Of a stretch of 64,000 nt of DNA, positions 25,276-38,602 are shown in pieces. A program made the position numbers and the translations under genes. Under the pieces are notes generated by a model that was given only the letters and a program-made list of their open reading frames with translations, was not told the origin of the DNA and made no database searches. Every line of letters starts with the position of its first letter. The stretch's first letter is position 1. Origin of the DNA: Pterobdella sp. o SKG-2022 (Eukaryota; Annelida; Clitellata; Hirudinida; Piscicolidae); contig OZ038326.1 in the NCBI GenBank assembly GCA_964035795.1, positions 3,949,969 through 4,013,968 on the forward strand, in the 5' to 3' direction.

Positions 25276-28230
25276 TGTTATTTTATGTAAATTCAGCTGA
25301 GCTTTTATGTTAATTGTATCTACTTATTTTACGCTTCTCCCTCATTCATAATACCAACTCAGTTCAAAGTAACAAGCAAACACCAAGAGCCATTATATTC
25401 TAGAGGTGCATGCTTTATTGATATTAGCTTGTTCCACAATTATGACCCTCGAAAATTTAGGTCAATCCCCGATGATCTTTGATCTTTCAATGTTTTTGCA
25501 GTCGAGGAATTTAAATGGAAAATGAAGTTATCATTTGTGTTAAGGTTTGGTGGAGTTTTTGGGTATTTTTTTATCATTTCTATGTTTTTCTGTTGTTATT
25601 TTGTACCTTGATTTGCTTTTAAATTAATTTAAAAAATTTTATTATTTTGAAATTTCGTTGTCGTAATAGCATTAGTAAGGCTACTATAATCATCTAATTG
25701 TGAGTGATTTTAAGATGGTGAAATTTCTAGAAGTTTTAAAGGCAAAAACTCAAGAAATTTAAACACTAGTACCTAATAAACTAAACTTAATGTAACGACC
25801 GTTTAAAAGCTTTCATTTGGAAGTTTTTTCCTGCGAATCGATAAGAAGATTGAAGATTGATCTTTATAATATCAAATCGATGCATTCAATACAATGTGAT
25901 ATGTAATGGAGATAAGAATGTGTTTATCCGACACATCTGTAATGAAATCAATGGGAAAACAAAAGTTACTTGCAAATTGGGTAAACATAGCTATGTTTTT
26001 CCCATTTGTAGTTTTGGATTTGAATTTTTTTTTGTGGTATTATCTTTGGCTTCAATTTGAAGTTATAAATTATTGAAAATGAAAACCAAATTTTATTTTT
26101 AAAATTGTTCTAAAAATAATTTTTAAAAAATTTACCTTTATTTTACGCTAAAATCTCAAAAACAAAATTAAATTCAAATTAAAAACAAAATAATAGACAA
26201 ATTTTTCCCTAGTACAAGTCTCGAGAGCGAATCTCTTGTTTGATATTGTGACATGAATACTGCACTCAGTAACTAATACTCTTCCTGCTATTGCGTCCAT
26301 TTATTTCTTGTTTATCTGAGCTATTGTTTAATATACGCCAGTGTTGTGAGTGTTCAGATATCTAAAAATCTTCTGTTTTTGTAGTTTTTCTGATTTTTTA
26401 ATCTGTTTGAAGTTATTGCTTTAAGTTTTTCAGTTCAGTTTCGATTCAATTCATATTCAGTATATGAATGGTTGAATGTTGCTTTTAATTTTTTGAGAGT
26501 ATATATAATTATAAATCTAATAAGACCCAAAAATATATTCTTACACACTAATATAAAACTCCACCAGTGAAACACCAAACAACCATTTTAGGCATCAAAA
26601 AACAACAAAAAATTTTACATTTTGTTTGCTACAAAATCCAAACTCATTAAAATTGTAGTGTTTATAATAAACGCTACAATTTTTTTTCAGTTGAAAACTC
26701 AAATTCTGTGTAGTCATTATTGAGAAATTTTTTGTTCATACGAATATTATTACTAAGGTCAAAAACCAGTCTTGGAGTATTTTGACTGTTGTTTTGTTTT
26801 ATTATAATTTTAGTTGTCAGTTTGTTGTTAATATTATTTTTAAAATTCTTATTTTTATTTTTCCTATCAAATATTTTTTTATTTCATATTTTTTATTTTT
26901 TTTTTTATTCTGTTTCAACTTATTTTTTCTCAAAACTATTCGTAATTTCGTTTTAGATTTACTGTGCCGGGCAATATTTTGGTGAGCTTTTATGGCTTCC
27001 AAGTGGATTTTATTGCAATATCTCTGTATTTTATATATATTAAAATGTTTTATGTTTCAAAACATTCATTTTTTTTAAATATTTTATTTTCGTTTTTTTT
27101 TAAAAATTGAGTTTTTTTTATATTGAAATAAAATTGAAAAAAATAACTAGTGTCAATTGTTATTTGTTAAATTCAAGTGAATTTTATTAAACTTAAAAGA
27201 TTTTAAAATGTTAAAACTTGAAATCCGCATTAAAATGTCCAAGTTGTATCAGCAAAGCTAAATTCTTAATCTCATCAACAGACTCAACTTATTGAGAAAA
27301 AAACTTTTGAATGTTTTTATTTTTCGTATTTTTTAAATTCCATATTTTTCAAACTCTATTTTATTGGAAAATTTATGAAAATTAAATTAATTTTAAGCTT
27401 GTTTTTGTTGTAAACTTCTCTTAAATACATGACTTAAAACAGCTCCAGAGAATCCTAATTTCAAGCTCTATTAATTCTGATAGAGTTTAAAAACCAATCA
27501 ATAGATAAAAACAAAAAACTTTTACAACGTAAAATTATGTAGAAAAATACTTGAAAGAGTATTCAATTACTGGCCACTCAGGGGGAACAAATTGTTATCT
27601 TCTTACAGCATGTGATTGCTTGCTACCTCTTTATAAGTTGTTTTTTGCTTTCTTATAAGGTTTGAGATTACCATTAGTATAAGGTTCTGTAGGTAATTGA
27701 TGTTTTTTATTATTTTGCTTGTCTCAAAAAATCTCAATTGTCTGAGGTCGAGTTCGAGGTTTTTCTATGTAATGTTCCAAAATTTTTTGAGTCATGGATT
27801 AGAAACAGTTATAATTGTTATCTTTTTATATGAGCTTTAATAACTAAATAAAACATCATTGAAAACGTTTGAAGTTGAAATAAAAGTTGAAAAGCAATTT
27901 GAAACCAATGTGAACTGCCAATTGGGGTAGTTTAGCATTGACTTGAAATCATTATGCAAGAATAAATGCATCATTGGAAATTAAAACAAACAAACCCCGC
28001 TTTGAAATTGTCAAGTGAATACAATTTTTTCACTACTAGAATAAGTTTAAACTTAAAAAAAATAATAATTCAATTGAAAAAGAATAATAATAATAATACT
28101 AATTAAACTTAAATTAATAACCGCAAGAGCCGACGCAAATTTCACAGAGGTTTGATAAAAATCACTACAAATCTCAAAAACAATTCAGAATCTCAATATT
28201 TGATAAAAATCTGAACACAAGAGAGAGGAG
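25276..28230. other. AT-rich spacer / probable intron
   Basis: I see no supportable exon. The frames at 25857-26060 and 26782-27002 (both strands) are low-complexity or lack splice sites. Confidence 0.4.
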
Positions 28231-28334
28231 ATAATACTACTGAAGATGAAATGCGTGGTTGGGTAGCCAGCTTCAGCCGCATGGGCACTCTTGCATGTAT
28301 TGATGGACGTATTGCGCAAGGATTGCCGATCGAT
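28231..28334 (+). CDS. Candidate exon, plus strand
   Basis: This is the most GC-rich island of the left half. In the phase-1 frame it reads EMRGWVASFSRMGTLACIDG then RIAQGLPID up to a donor GAT|gtatga. The acceptor could be ggag at 28230 or gaag at 28245; both keep phase. The minus strand is open too, with a weaker donor (TTCA|gtagta). Its end (phase 0) fits the micro-exon at 28741. No domain recognised. Confidence 0.4.
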
Positions 28335-28740
28335 GTATGAAAGAGAAGTATCCTACCAATGAATGTTGAAACAACTTTTTCGATGTTAAAAATTCTTTTA
28401 TTGAGCTGTATTAATTTGTAAATTTGATGCCGGTTGTTTTTTTTGTTGATGTTGTTGAACTGTTGTTGCTGTTAATGATTTTGTTGTTGTTGTTGTTGCT
28501 GCTGGTCAGTTTTGCGTTGTAATATGTGATGATTTGAGTTTTTTTTTGTACCTTTTGGGACGTGGGGACTTTTTCTTAAGACCACGTCAAATTTCTCGCT
28601 GTAGTGAATGATATATGACGTATGTAAAAGCATTATTTGAGTTGAATTCTGTTTGGAAATTTGAAATTCAAATTTTTTTTGCTTCAATATTTTATACGAG
28701 TTATAAATTTGACGTGTTTATTTTAACGGAACAAAACAAG

Positions 28741-28768
28741 ATGACAACAACAACTTATGCTTATGTTG
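28741..28768 (+). CDS. 28-nt candidate micro-exon or first coding exon
   Basis: ATGACAACAACAACTTATGC and eight more bases are followed by the best donor in this region, GTTG|gtaagt. It reads MTTTTYAYV. The ATG could be the true initiator, making the more upstream islands a different gene, or the 28 nt could be an internal micro-exon after acaaaacaag. Start phase 0 and end phase 1 agree with its neighbours. Confidence 0.4.
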
Positions 28769-28958
28769 GTAAGTTTCTTCAGCATTCTATCAACAATTTT
28801 CAACTATGCTAAACTCACACTACACAAAAACACAACAAAAACTCAAACAAAAAAACAACAAAAGTCCAATTTATAAAATATCCATAAAAAGATAAAAATA
28901 AATAGATAATGAGAACAATTTCAATAAAAAACATTGGCAATTAAAAGACGCTCAATAG

Positions 28959-29019
28959 AACGGATGCCCGTGGCTTTACGCTGCGCTCGTGTGCTTGATG
29001 AGTGCTGCAGATATAGCCT
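28959..29019 (+). CDS. Candidate small exon, plus strand
   Basis: A 61-nt GC-rich island between acgctcaatag and GCCT|gtatta reads ERMPVALRCARV then LDECCRYS in the frame set by the micro-exon at 28741 (phase 1 to 2). It lies directly against an ATT/ATC repeat. The minus strand has a competing acceptor (aataatacag) and donor (GCAGC|gtaaag), so strand is not proven. Confidence 0.35.
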
Positions 29020-29120
29020 GTATTATTTTATTATTATCATCATCATTATCATTATTATTATTGTTATTATTATTCTTATTATTATTTTTATCATTATTAT
29101 TATTGTTATTGATATTTTTT
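29020..29120. repeat. ATT/ATC trinucleotide repeat
   Basis: An imperfect run of TTA and TCA triplets directly follows the candidate exon at 28959-29019. The poly-Ile frame across it is a repeat artefact. Confidence 0.85.
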
Positions 29121-30247
29121 TTTATCTTAGTCGCTAATATAATCATTTGATCAGTTCCTATTGCAAATAAAGACTAGTATTTAATGTTATTTTCACTGCA
29201 TTGTTAACAAAATCTCTGTTATTTATATGTTTTCCTCATCACAATTATTATAAATGTGATGATTTCATTATCATTTTCCATTGTCATTATCATTTTTGAT
29301 ACCATCTTTCTATTACTGCTGTTGTGATTCTTACTACTTTAAATAACACTATTTTTTTTTTGTTTATTTATTTATTCTTTTCATAATATAATTGAGTAAT
29401 ATTATTATTTATTCATCAATAGCATTTCAGCTGTATTTTTTTTTTGGTTTTTTTTCACATATTTTGCAAAAAGATATTTTTCTAACGGGTATCTCGGGTG
29501 ATGTAGTTTAGTTGCAAAGAAATTATTCTGAGCAGAAGGCGTGAAGTTATTTAAAAAACAAAAATAATAATAAAAAAATTCATAATAATACCAATAATAA
29601 TAAATATATAAATTATAAATAAAAAAGGATAATAAATAATGGAAAAAAAAGAAAAATTGATTGAAGTTCAGTAAAAGATAAAATTGTAGATAAAAACATG
29701 AGAATTCATTAAAGATTGTGAATATGACAATGTTTTATTTCCAAAATATATTTCAGTTAAACTTTTTTTTTTTTTTTGAAAAATTATCTAAAAATGCTTT
29801 TAAAAATGCTTACCAAAACCTTATGTACACCAAAATTATAAATATATGAAAGAAGTTATCTCAAAAAACGATAAATGAAACAGAAAATTTCCAAAAATCT
29901 TTAACTACAAGTTTTTGTTAACACGAATACTTTGATTTTTAAAATTTATAAATTTGTGTTTTTATTTTTCAATTGAATCTTTTTGAATTATATAATAAAT
30001 TATACACTACATAAAATTATTCAAAATTTTTGAACTAATAAAACTTAAAAGTAGTCAACCAGTCTGCTCAGCAAAAAACATTATGAAACAACAAAAAAAA
30101 AAAAAAAAAAATTTTTTTAAATCTTTTAAATTAGAAAAATTTAATCTTCTAATTAACTTATTATAAAACTACCCAACACAACATAATTAATTATTAAAGC
30201 AAAAATTATTAAATAAGAAGTTATGGTTATTAAAGAAACCGTGGCAG
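29121..30247. other. AT-rich probable intron
   Basis: Apart from short AT repeats (about 29560-29640) and a poly-A tract near 30090-30112, nothing is visible here. Confidence 0.45.
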
Positions 30248-30286
30248 ATTTATGACTGGCAGAATGAAGGAGCTTTGTGGCTCGCT
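30248..30286 (+). CDS. 39-nt candidate micro-exon
   Basis: It lies between accgtggcag and CGCT|gtaacg. In the phase-2 frame dictated by 28959-29019 it reads FMTGRMKELCGS; all three frames are open over 39 nt, so the frame is supported only by its neighbours. A 17-base segment at its 3' end reappears near 36490 with a 2-base difference. Confidence 0.3.
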
Positions 30287-31134
30287 GTAACGCAATAACC
30301 GTAATTCTTCTCTCATATTAACTTGCTCTTTTATCATATGTTTTTTGTGTTTTATTTAGTTTATTTTATTTTATTTAGTTAGTTTTTTAGTTTTATTCAA
30401 TTAATAATGTAGAGACTGAAAATGCAATGTTTTTGTTTTCATTTAACTTTGTTATTCTCTATGATTTTTTCATTCAAACCAAAACTTCTCATTTGTTCAG
30501 CATTTTTTGCGAACACAAAAATATACTCGAAAATAAAGAAACTTCAACTTCTGAAATTCAGTTTAGTGATTCACAAATACAACAAAAATATTCTTAAAAA
30601 TTAATAAATTCGTTTTGAAAAACACAACAAAAAAAGCAAGCCTAATTCAATTAACTCAAATCCCATTCAAAACAAGCATTAGAAATGTTGTCACACCATC
30701 ACAAAATAAAGTTTAAATCAGAGGCCCGACCTACATCTCATGAAGGCACTGAACCTCGAAATTCCTAATTGCCTATAAAACATAGCGATAAAGCCGTCAT
30801 TCTATAGAAGATGATAATTAAAAAACATTTCGAAGGTATATGAAGTTTTTATATTACTTCTGCTATTTTTTTTGGATAGTTTTTGGTGCTGTAAGTTTTT
30901 GAGTGATTTGAGATTTTGGTTACTTCATTTAATTGCTTGATTAGTTTTCAAAAAAAAAACATTTAAAAACAATTTCAAAAAGATTATAAAAAACAGCAAA
31001 ATATTTTCTTTATCTATCTAGTTTTTCATTTTTTTTACTTTCCTTTCATTTATTGTTATAATTTTTTTGTTATGAGATTATTATTATTTTTCCTATTATT
31101 GGTTCGCTAATATGGGTATCAATACCTGCAAAAG

Positions 31135-31192
31135 ACCTTCTTGTCTAAATCAGCCTCTTGACTTCTACTACTCTCTGGAGAAAAGATTTGGC
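31135..31192 (+). CDS. Candidate small exon, plus strand
   Basis: The phase-2 frame reads PSCLNQPLDFYYSLEKRFG and ends in phase 0 at a good donor GGC|gtatgt. The plus acceptor (cctgcaaaag) is poor. The minus strand has a better-looking pair (cttttctccag and GCAG|gtattg) enclosing SSRSQEADLDKKVFC, so the strand call is uncertain. Confidence 0.35.
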
Positions 31193-31676
31193 GTATGTGT
31201 GTGTTTGAGAGTCTGCGTTTGTATGTATGCTTGTGTTTTTGTAGTTATCATTTTGTTTATTTCTTTTTTTTTTTGTTTTTTCAAGTGGATGAGTATATAC
31301 ATAGGTGGGTTAAACTGTTCATATGTTTTTGTGAAAGTGTTTCTATTTATATTTAAGTGTCTATATAAATTTGTGTTTGATTGTGGTTAAATGTGATTTT
31401 GTTTGTGCGAATAATACATGTGGGATATAATTTTTGTGATCGTGTTTGTGTGTGTTGTTGTGTGTGCCTGTGCGTCTGAAAACAATTTAAAGTATAGATT
31501 TTATCATGTTTTTGAAGCAATGAATGCTTTCAAAAGATATCACTTCATAGAATTGGTCAATATTTAAAAAATAAAACAGATTTAAAAACTAAATTTTCAT
31601 TTTTTTATAGAATGTTTTGACACGAAAACTAAAAAAAATTTCCCAAAATTTTTCAAAAAGAAGTAATCGCTCACTT

Positions 31677-31738
31677 ATTCGTGTCGAAGATGCTTGGATG
31701 AGTGGTCAAGTCAATGTAACGTGCGCAAATAGGCCTAT
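31677..31738 (-). CDS. Candidate small exon, minus strand
   Basis: On the minus strand, acattgttatag precedes a GC-richer stretch that ends at AATAA|gtgagc. Only the phase-2 frame is open: PICARYIDLTTHPSIFDTN. Both sites are good. It conflicts in strand with the plus-strand series around it, and the plus strand here also has an open frame (SNRSLIRVEDAWMSGQVN) before gtaacg. Confidence 0.3.
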
Positions 31739-32391
31739 AACAATGTGGAAAACACTCTTTATCAAATGAGACTTTTTAAGGTTGAAAATTTTTTCATAGA
31801 AATAAGCTGGGTGAATTTATTTAGAAAAATTTTCATTTTTCTGGTGTTTTTTTGTTTGGTTAACCACAGTAAACGTTGGAAACATTTAAAAAATTGAATG
31901 AAAAATTGTTTTTGAAATAATATATCATGCTGCAGATATAAACGTTTCTCAAATAAAACACACAACATCCAACTCAGCAATTAAGAGTTAAAAGCCTGAA
32001 ATCTGAACACAGCCAGAATAACATTTGAACTTTGAACAGGGGAAACAATTATAATAAAGAAACATAAAAATTATTCATTTCAGCAATAATTAACTCAATG
32101 TTTGCCTATGAATTTGTTTTTATATAGTATAGAATTCTCTGGTTCACATTATTTCGTAAGAAGTTGTATAAGGAAAACATTGTATTGAAGTTATTTAAAT
32201 ATCAAATCACAAAAACGTGTTGTTGCATAAGTATTAATAGGAAAATTTTTGAAAAATACAGCTATTTATAGATTCTTTTTAAATTTCATATAAATTCTTT
32301 AGTACTTTTGGGAATTTTCAACACAATTAAATGAATTTTTTTGCGAGTTTTCTCTATTAAAATACAAAATACAAATACATTAGTATTTCAG

Positions 32392-32486
32392 AAACAATAC
32401 TTAGTGATATTATTTTATGAAACGTCGTTCTGCGAGCTTATTTCACCGATGATTGAAACGCTGCAGTTAAGTGGCCGGCATGTACT
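32392..32486 (+). CDS. Candidate exon, plus strand, unknown protein
   Basis: This is one of the stronger exons of the left half. It has a good acceptor (ttagtatttcag), only one frame open from it, and the protein-like reading YLVILFYETSFCELISPMIE then TLQLSGRHV. The frame starts in phase 0, matching the end of 31135-31192, and a donor ACT|gtatag (phase 2) joins it to 32615 across a 128-nt intron. No family recognised; the mix of hydrophobic and polar residues suggests a helical soluble domain. Confidence 0.5.
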
Positions 32487-32614
32487 GTATAGAACCATTA
32501 TTTCTTCACTAGGATTTTGTCGGCTTTACGTATTATTTAGGCTATATTTCACTGGCCATACTTGATCCTTTTTGAATGGTTTTATAAAAATAAGCAGTGC
32601 TTCAATTGTTGTAG

Positions 32615-32730
32615 AAATGATATTTCTCACTCAATCATAGTAGAAGTTTTGTTTTCCCTCTGTTGCTTCAACCCATTAATCAACTCCATTATACGCGAAT
32701 GCTCCCAATTATTTTGTCAAAAATCTATTA
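32615..32730 (+). CDS. Candidate exon, plus strand, unknown protein
   Basis: The acceptor ttcaattgttgtag leads into a single open frame (phase 2) reading NDISHSIIVEVLFSLCCF, NPLINSIIRECSQLFCQK, and a donor ATTA|gtgaat gives phase 1. The phase fits both the exon before (32392-32486) and the exon at 38603. It probably belongs to the same helical region as the preceding exon. Product unknown. Confidence 0.5.
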
Positions 32731-32789
32731 GTGAATCATACCATTATAAAAAAAAGGATTTCACGTCTAATCTTCAATGAGAAAAACTG

Positions 32790-35700
32790 CCAAAAAAAAC
32801 TTTGAGTTTATTTTATCTATTTTTGATTATCCTTTCTTTGCTTGCTTTTTTTTTTATTGATGGAAAAAACGAAGGCACAAAAATCGATTTTGATACTAGT
32901 GAAGAATCCAATGGTACTGAAATTTTTTAGCAAAAGCATCTCTGCATAGAAGTTTATAGAAGATTTTCAAATAATAACTTTGATAAAAATCTGAGAGCTT
33001 TTTTTACAAAAATCATTTATTTACTTCCGTTTTCTCCTTTTTTTTTTATTCTTTTAGAAATATATTCCTACTAATAGTTTAAATTTTGAGTTATATGAGC
33101 ATATATTTTTGAAAATAAACTAAAATTTCCGTTAAGTTCAATTTTATCATGAAGAATTTCCTCTGTGATAAGATTGAACTCATGAAAAATTGTTGTTGAG
33201 TTGTCTTGTAAAAAAGCATGTTGGCGAAAACTACAAATATGTGACGTGAAAAAAAAAGAAAAACACTCAGAAAACGACACATAAAATTTATTTAAATAAT
33301 TCCATATTCCACTCAATAAAAACCAGAAAAATCAAAAAAAAAACTAGCGAAATTACTACTAACACTAAACTAACCGAAAAACAACATTTTCAACATTTGA
33401 GTCTCAGAAAAAATTCGAAATTTTTTATGTTAGAAATACTGAGGTGTTCCTTTTGGCATTACACGCATCATTAAGGTTAATAAAATGCCTCAAAACAGTT
33501 CGTAAAACTGATGTATGGACATTTAAAGCCACATAAATAAGCTTGGTGTGTTGTGGGGTTATTAGTTTATGTTTTTTATAAGTAACAGTAAATTGAGTTA
33601 TATATGAAGGTTTATTTTTTTTATTTTTACCCTTAGATATAAATGTGTTGTTTTTTGCTAGTTATTTGAAAGCTGGATTTTTTCGCTAGATATCTTGTTT
33701 GTAGCCATTTTTTGCTAGTTTTTTTTTTCTAGTTATTCTGATATTTCATATTTATTTTACGTGTAATAACTAAAACGCAACTAGAAAAAAAAACAATTTT
33801 GATTTTACTTCACTTTTAGGGTTGTTTCATTATAAATAAAATGTCTTAACTTCAAAAAATGTTTATGATGCTTTATAAGACTACAATGAAAAGTTCAAAA
33901 TTTTGGCAGTTTTAGATGTCTTGAAGGAGATTGTATTTGATTTAAAAGAAAATCAATTTAAAGATGAAGATAAATTTCATATAACTCAATACTTACCAAT
34001 TGAATTTTGCATAAAAATATTATTTTGAAAAAATAATAATGATAATGAAATGAAAATGGAAACACTACTGAAAATAGCAACAATAATAAAAATCAAAAAA
34101 ACAAAAAAATTAATAAAAATAACAAAATTGACATGCATTATAATTATAAACATTTCAAACACACGCTCTTTGGGAATAAATATGAACATTCAGAAAAACT
34201 CTGTTTTTCCAACTAATAGATTGAAATATTTGAAAAAAGAAATTTTTTTTAAGCATTTTGATAAAAAACATAATATAATAACTATAATATAAAGTTTTTG
34301 AAATAATTTTTTTGACGTTATTCTGAAATTGTGGAAAAAGCTTTCGAAAAAGTTCACAAATAAGATGGTAACTACAAACGAAACCAGATTACTGCAATAA
34401 GAAAAATTTTGTTAGAATAAAATGAGTTTTCAGAAAAAATAAACCTTTTGGAAATAATTTTTCGTGCAAAATTTTTTTTTTGTTTTCTGTTTTTTTTTGA
34501 TTTAATATATTATATTACTTTATTATTATTTTATTTATTATTGTTTCTATTATTGTTTTTTTTTTTTCAACTGAAGAAGTAATTGATTCAGGGATGGGCG
34601 TATTAATTTGGTGCAAAAAACGAGAAGGGCTTTATTTTATTTAGAAGAAGTTGCAAAGAAAAGCTTTTTTCATATTTACAAAATTTAGTATTTTTACACT
34701 GAGGTAAAGAAGCTTTTTTCGGGTAATTTACTTCCACTTTTTGCTCGTTTGTTTTTAATGTTTGTATTATTGCCCGAAAAGAAGATTTTTTCGACTTGAT
34801 TCGTTTTCACTTTTTTTTTATCGAATTGAATGTTTTATTTATGTTTCAACTTCTAAATTCACAAATTTTACGACAAAAATTTTAAAAACCCAACATTCTC
34901 TAATTATTAAAGCCAGAATCTTTTGAGCATATTCATCAATATCTGAAGAGTCCCACGTTGATGCAGTATTAATACTTCTCATATTTACACTCACTCTCAT
35001 AAAATCACCAAATGATTTTTTTTTCTAATTATGTTACTCTCTTATCCAATTATCCTCGTCCCTCATGCAAGCATTCAAAGTCACACTGACTCTAAAAGCC
35101 TCAAACATCAACAATCAAAAGCATCACAATCCCATTATATCGTTCTAGTGGTCAAAACACTTGTTGAATCTACTGTGGTTTCTACCGCCAAGAAAATCTT
35201 TCTCAAGTAATACCACAAAGCTACATTCATCTAAAAGCCAGACAGGTGTTTGGGCTGCAAATTCAATAATGAATTTTGTTGACAAGTGATCCTTTCTTTC
35301 TTTGTGTTGTCTCCAGAAATTATCTCGCCTTTATTCTGTTGTGTTTTGAGGCTTTTTAAGTTGTATCTGAAGTTATATTGTTGTCTTTTTTGGTTTAAAT
35401 AAAAGCGAATTTCATATTATTGACAAATAAAGATGTTTTTTGAGTTTGAATGAACTGTTTTATTATTTAAATGTCTTTAAAATCTTGAAATCAAAAAGAA
35501 AAAAAGATTTTAATAAAAACTCTTTTCATTCAAAAAGCAGAAAGCTTCTTGTTATGAAAATTACATTCTCGCTCGATACAAACTCGCTCTTAAAGTATAA
35601 CAATCTTCAAGAATCACTTCATTAAAACCTCAAATAAAACGCTAGAAAACATTACTGGGCCGAAAATAAATTAAAATTTAAAGCATAAAATACCACAAAG

Positions 35701-37990
35701 TCGTGAAAATTAACTTTTAAAATAGTTTTTATGCAAGAGAAGTTCTCAAGACACTAACAAAGCAAACTAGAATTTCCAAATCAAATGAGTCACATAAAGC
35801 AATAACAATAAAAAAAGCAATAATAAAAAGAAATAAAAACAATAATAAAAATAATAGAAAAAATAATAATAAGAATAATGAAAAAAACAATATTAAAGTA
35901 ATAAGATAAAGATTGTGTTAGTAAAGGCAAAAAAGCTTTTTTTCTTAATCTCAAAAATTTATTTTTTTTTAACCAACCTCTTTACCTAAAGGTAAAACTC
36001 CAATAATAGCACTCCTTTAATAAGGATAACAGGTGATTTTGAAGTCTTTTTCGACGACAAACATGACTTGGAACGTATGAAAAACACATTAATATCAAGA
36101 AAAGTTTTTTCTATTAAACTTCATACGTGTGCAAGATTTGTGTTTCCGTCTCTCAATTAATTAAGCTTTTTGTTTCCAGAAGCTGGGAGCTTGATCATGC
36201 TATAAATTTTCACTCATTTTTTGCTTTTTTTAATTATTTTTTTGGGAAATTTTTCATTTTTTTCTCGTTTAAAAAGGTTATTTCTGTTAATTGAAATTTT
36301 TTTTTTACGATTCTATGCTTTAAATTTTTTTTAGATTGATTTTTAAATTGTATACAGTTATTAAATCTTAGTTGACTCTTTTGCATATAGACGATGAAAA
36401 GACAATAAAGCGTATTTAAAGATAGAAAAATACGCACGATTTTAACTAAGTCAAGCGTGTGTGTTGACCCTATGAATATTGGAAGAGATTTGCTACTGGC
36501 TCGCTAACGCAATGGAATTATTTTATGGCCGAGAAAAAGAATAAATATATGAAAGTGCTATATCGAAGAGAATAAATCCCAATAAATAAATCCTACTAAA
36601 TAAGGTTTATTGTCATTCAAGAAATCAATTTCATTGAAATATCGAAGGTTTTTTATAAGGTTTATCACACAGGGCTCACAGCACGCAGATAATTAAAGCT
36701 CTATTACTAGTGCTTATGTATTTGGAACGCTTATAAGAAGGATTTTCAATAATCCTTTTATCCTGATTTCATCCCCATTTGGTTTTATTAATGGTTTGAT
36801 TAGAACAAGAAATGATGCACTTTTGCCTGAGTAGATTTATGGGGAAATAATGCCACTCAATAAAACACAAACAAGATTGATGCAGTTCCGCCTTTCTTTT
36901 ACACAGTTTAAGAATTATTCAATCAATATTTCCGTTCTATATTTATATTATCTGAAAACCATGAAGTGGAACTTTTTGAATTCTGTTTAACCATTATCTT
37001 CGTGTATAACTCAACCGAGAACACAACAAAATGGCGGTTGTGATTCAAAGACAAAAGCACAGCAAAAAATCCTTTCAGAACCTAATAATTTCTTTCATGG
37101 TTTTGTTGGACTACACCCTATATCTTCACAGTACAAAGAGGCAATAACATAAGAGTTTTCAGTATATTACGCCAAATAGGTTAAAAGAACAGCTTTTTTA
37201 TACGCTTGGGAGTTAACACACGCATGCTCTTCTATAGGTAGAATGATAAGATTTTAAGTTTTTTTCTATAGATTTTTCAGTGAATTTTAGAATTTTAGTA
37301 TATTTTAATTCATTTTGTTTAATATTTTAGAAGTTTCTGAATTTAAATGGTTTTCAGTGTAGATTAGATACTGCCTTTTAAATGCTTTCACACTGAAAGA
37401 CCATTCCGAAAAGATAGGAACACTTGAAGAAAAGACCCATGGAGACAACTTTTTATAGAAAGATCTTCAAAATACGTGCGTAGTTTTAGTATAAAGATGT
37501 TCAAAACAATTAAAATTCCAAAAAGGCGTGACCCAAATTAATGCGGTTCTCTATCTTAACACTTGTACAGAGGGTAAAGCCATTTAGAAAGCTCGAAAAA
37601 ATCTTAAAATAAAATTTATTTTATTTCTTTTTTTGGAAATTAAATTTTTGAATATAACAAGTTTTTCCTTTTATATTGGTATTTTTTTTCGAGTTTTTTG
37701 GTGAAACTTTGATCGGAGCGTTATGTGATGGTCTTTCGTTTCATGTTTCCTTATCTTGACCTCATGTCTTATTTTATTATGTCAACATTTAAAAAAACAT
37801 CTTCAATCAATTTTTTTAAATATTCTCAAGTCATAGTAAATCATTGAAAATCAAACAAAATAAACCTATTTATTCAAAAAACGCAAACTCGGTAAAAACA
37901 CTAAATCTACAACACTCCCACGACAAAATCAGGCTAAAACTGCCAAAACCCTCTGAAGCCTAAAATAGCTATTATCAAATTCATCAGACA
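32790..37990. other. AT-rich stretch, probable long intron
   Basis: I found no exon with both splice sites and a clean frame. A patch near 36465-36515 repeats the 3' end of the 30248-30286 candidate but lacks its GT donor. The remaining frames (33071-33316, 33986-34292, 35440-35625, 36234-36437) are low-complexity. Confidence 0.35.
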
Positions 37991-37998
37991 TTTTGTTT

Positions 37999-38052
37999 AG
38001 CACAACGTATAGAGCATTAGTCTTGTAGATAGGCGATCGTTCTCAATTCATC
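37999..38052 (+). repeat. Degenerate tRNA-Thr-like remnant
   Basis: The order of blocks AGAGCATTAGTCTTGTAGAT, AGGCGATCG and TTCTCAATTC resembles the D-stem 3' side, a TGT-anticodon loop, the variable region and a damaged T-loop of tRNA-Thr. The 5' acceptor and D-loop are missing or mutated and the B-box is broken. It is a remnant, not a gene. Confidence 0.3.
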
Positions 38053-38602
38053 ATTAACTATTCTGAAGCTTATTCGGTTGTTCTGCCCACTAATAAATGT
38101 CAACCTACAGCGCTGTGAAATAATGATATTATAGAATAATGAGGTATTTTAGGATCGTTTTTTGGAGATATTGATGTAATTTAAGATTTTATGGATTTTG
38201 AGAGATTTTTTGATCATATTAAAGGTTTCATGTCTTTTAGAAAATCTTAATTTGATAAAAAAGTCTTAAAGAGTATAAATAATCATGGGAATAAAAATTA
38301 AGTTTTCCTTTCCAAGTTCAAAAATAATTGGTGAGAATAAAAAATTTCGCTTTATAACAAAATTTAAATCCAAAAAAAATACATTGTTAGTATGTTTTAT
38401 CTCATATAGTGTCAAACGGGCTGAGATTTTGTAATGCTTCGTGCGATATTTCGTCAATAAGAGCGTTCAAGATGTTATGATGCGGCTTCATAAGAGCCGG
38501 TGCCATTGTCTCGCTCCAACAATATGCTGTTTTATACCTTTGTTATTTGCCCATTTTTATTAAAACATCTTGATTTATTTTTTTTTTATGTAATATTGAC
38601 AG

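Noticed and set aside
31135..31192. Reading the 28-31.7 kb islands as exons of one minus-strand gene
   Set aside because: Some islands have good minus-strand sites, but the required frames do not match in phase between 31677-31738 and the next island, and plus-strand donors are better overall. Not fully excluded.
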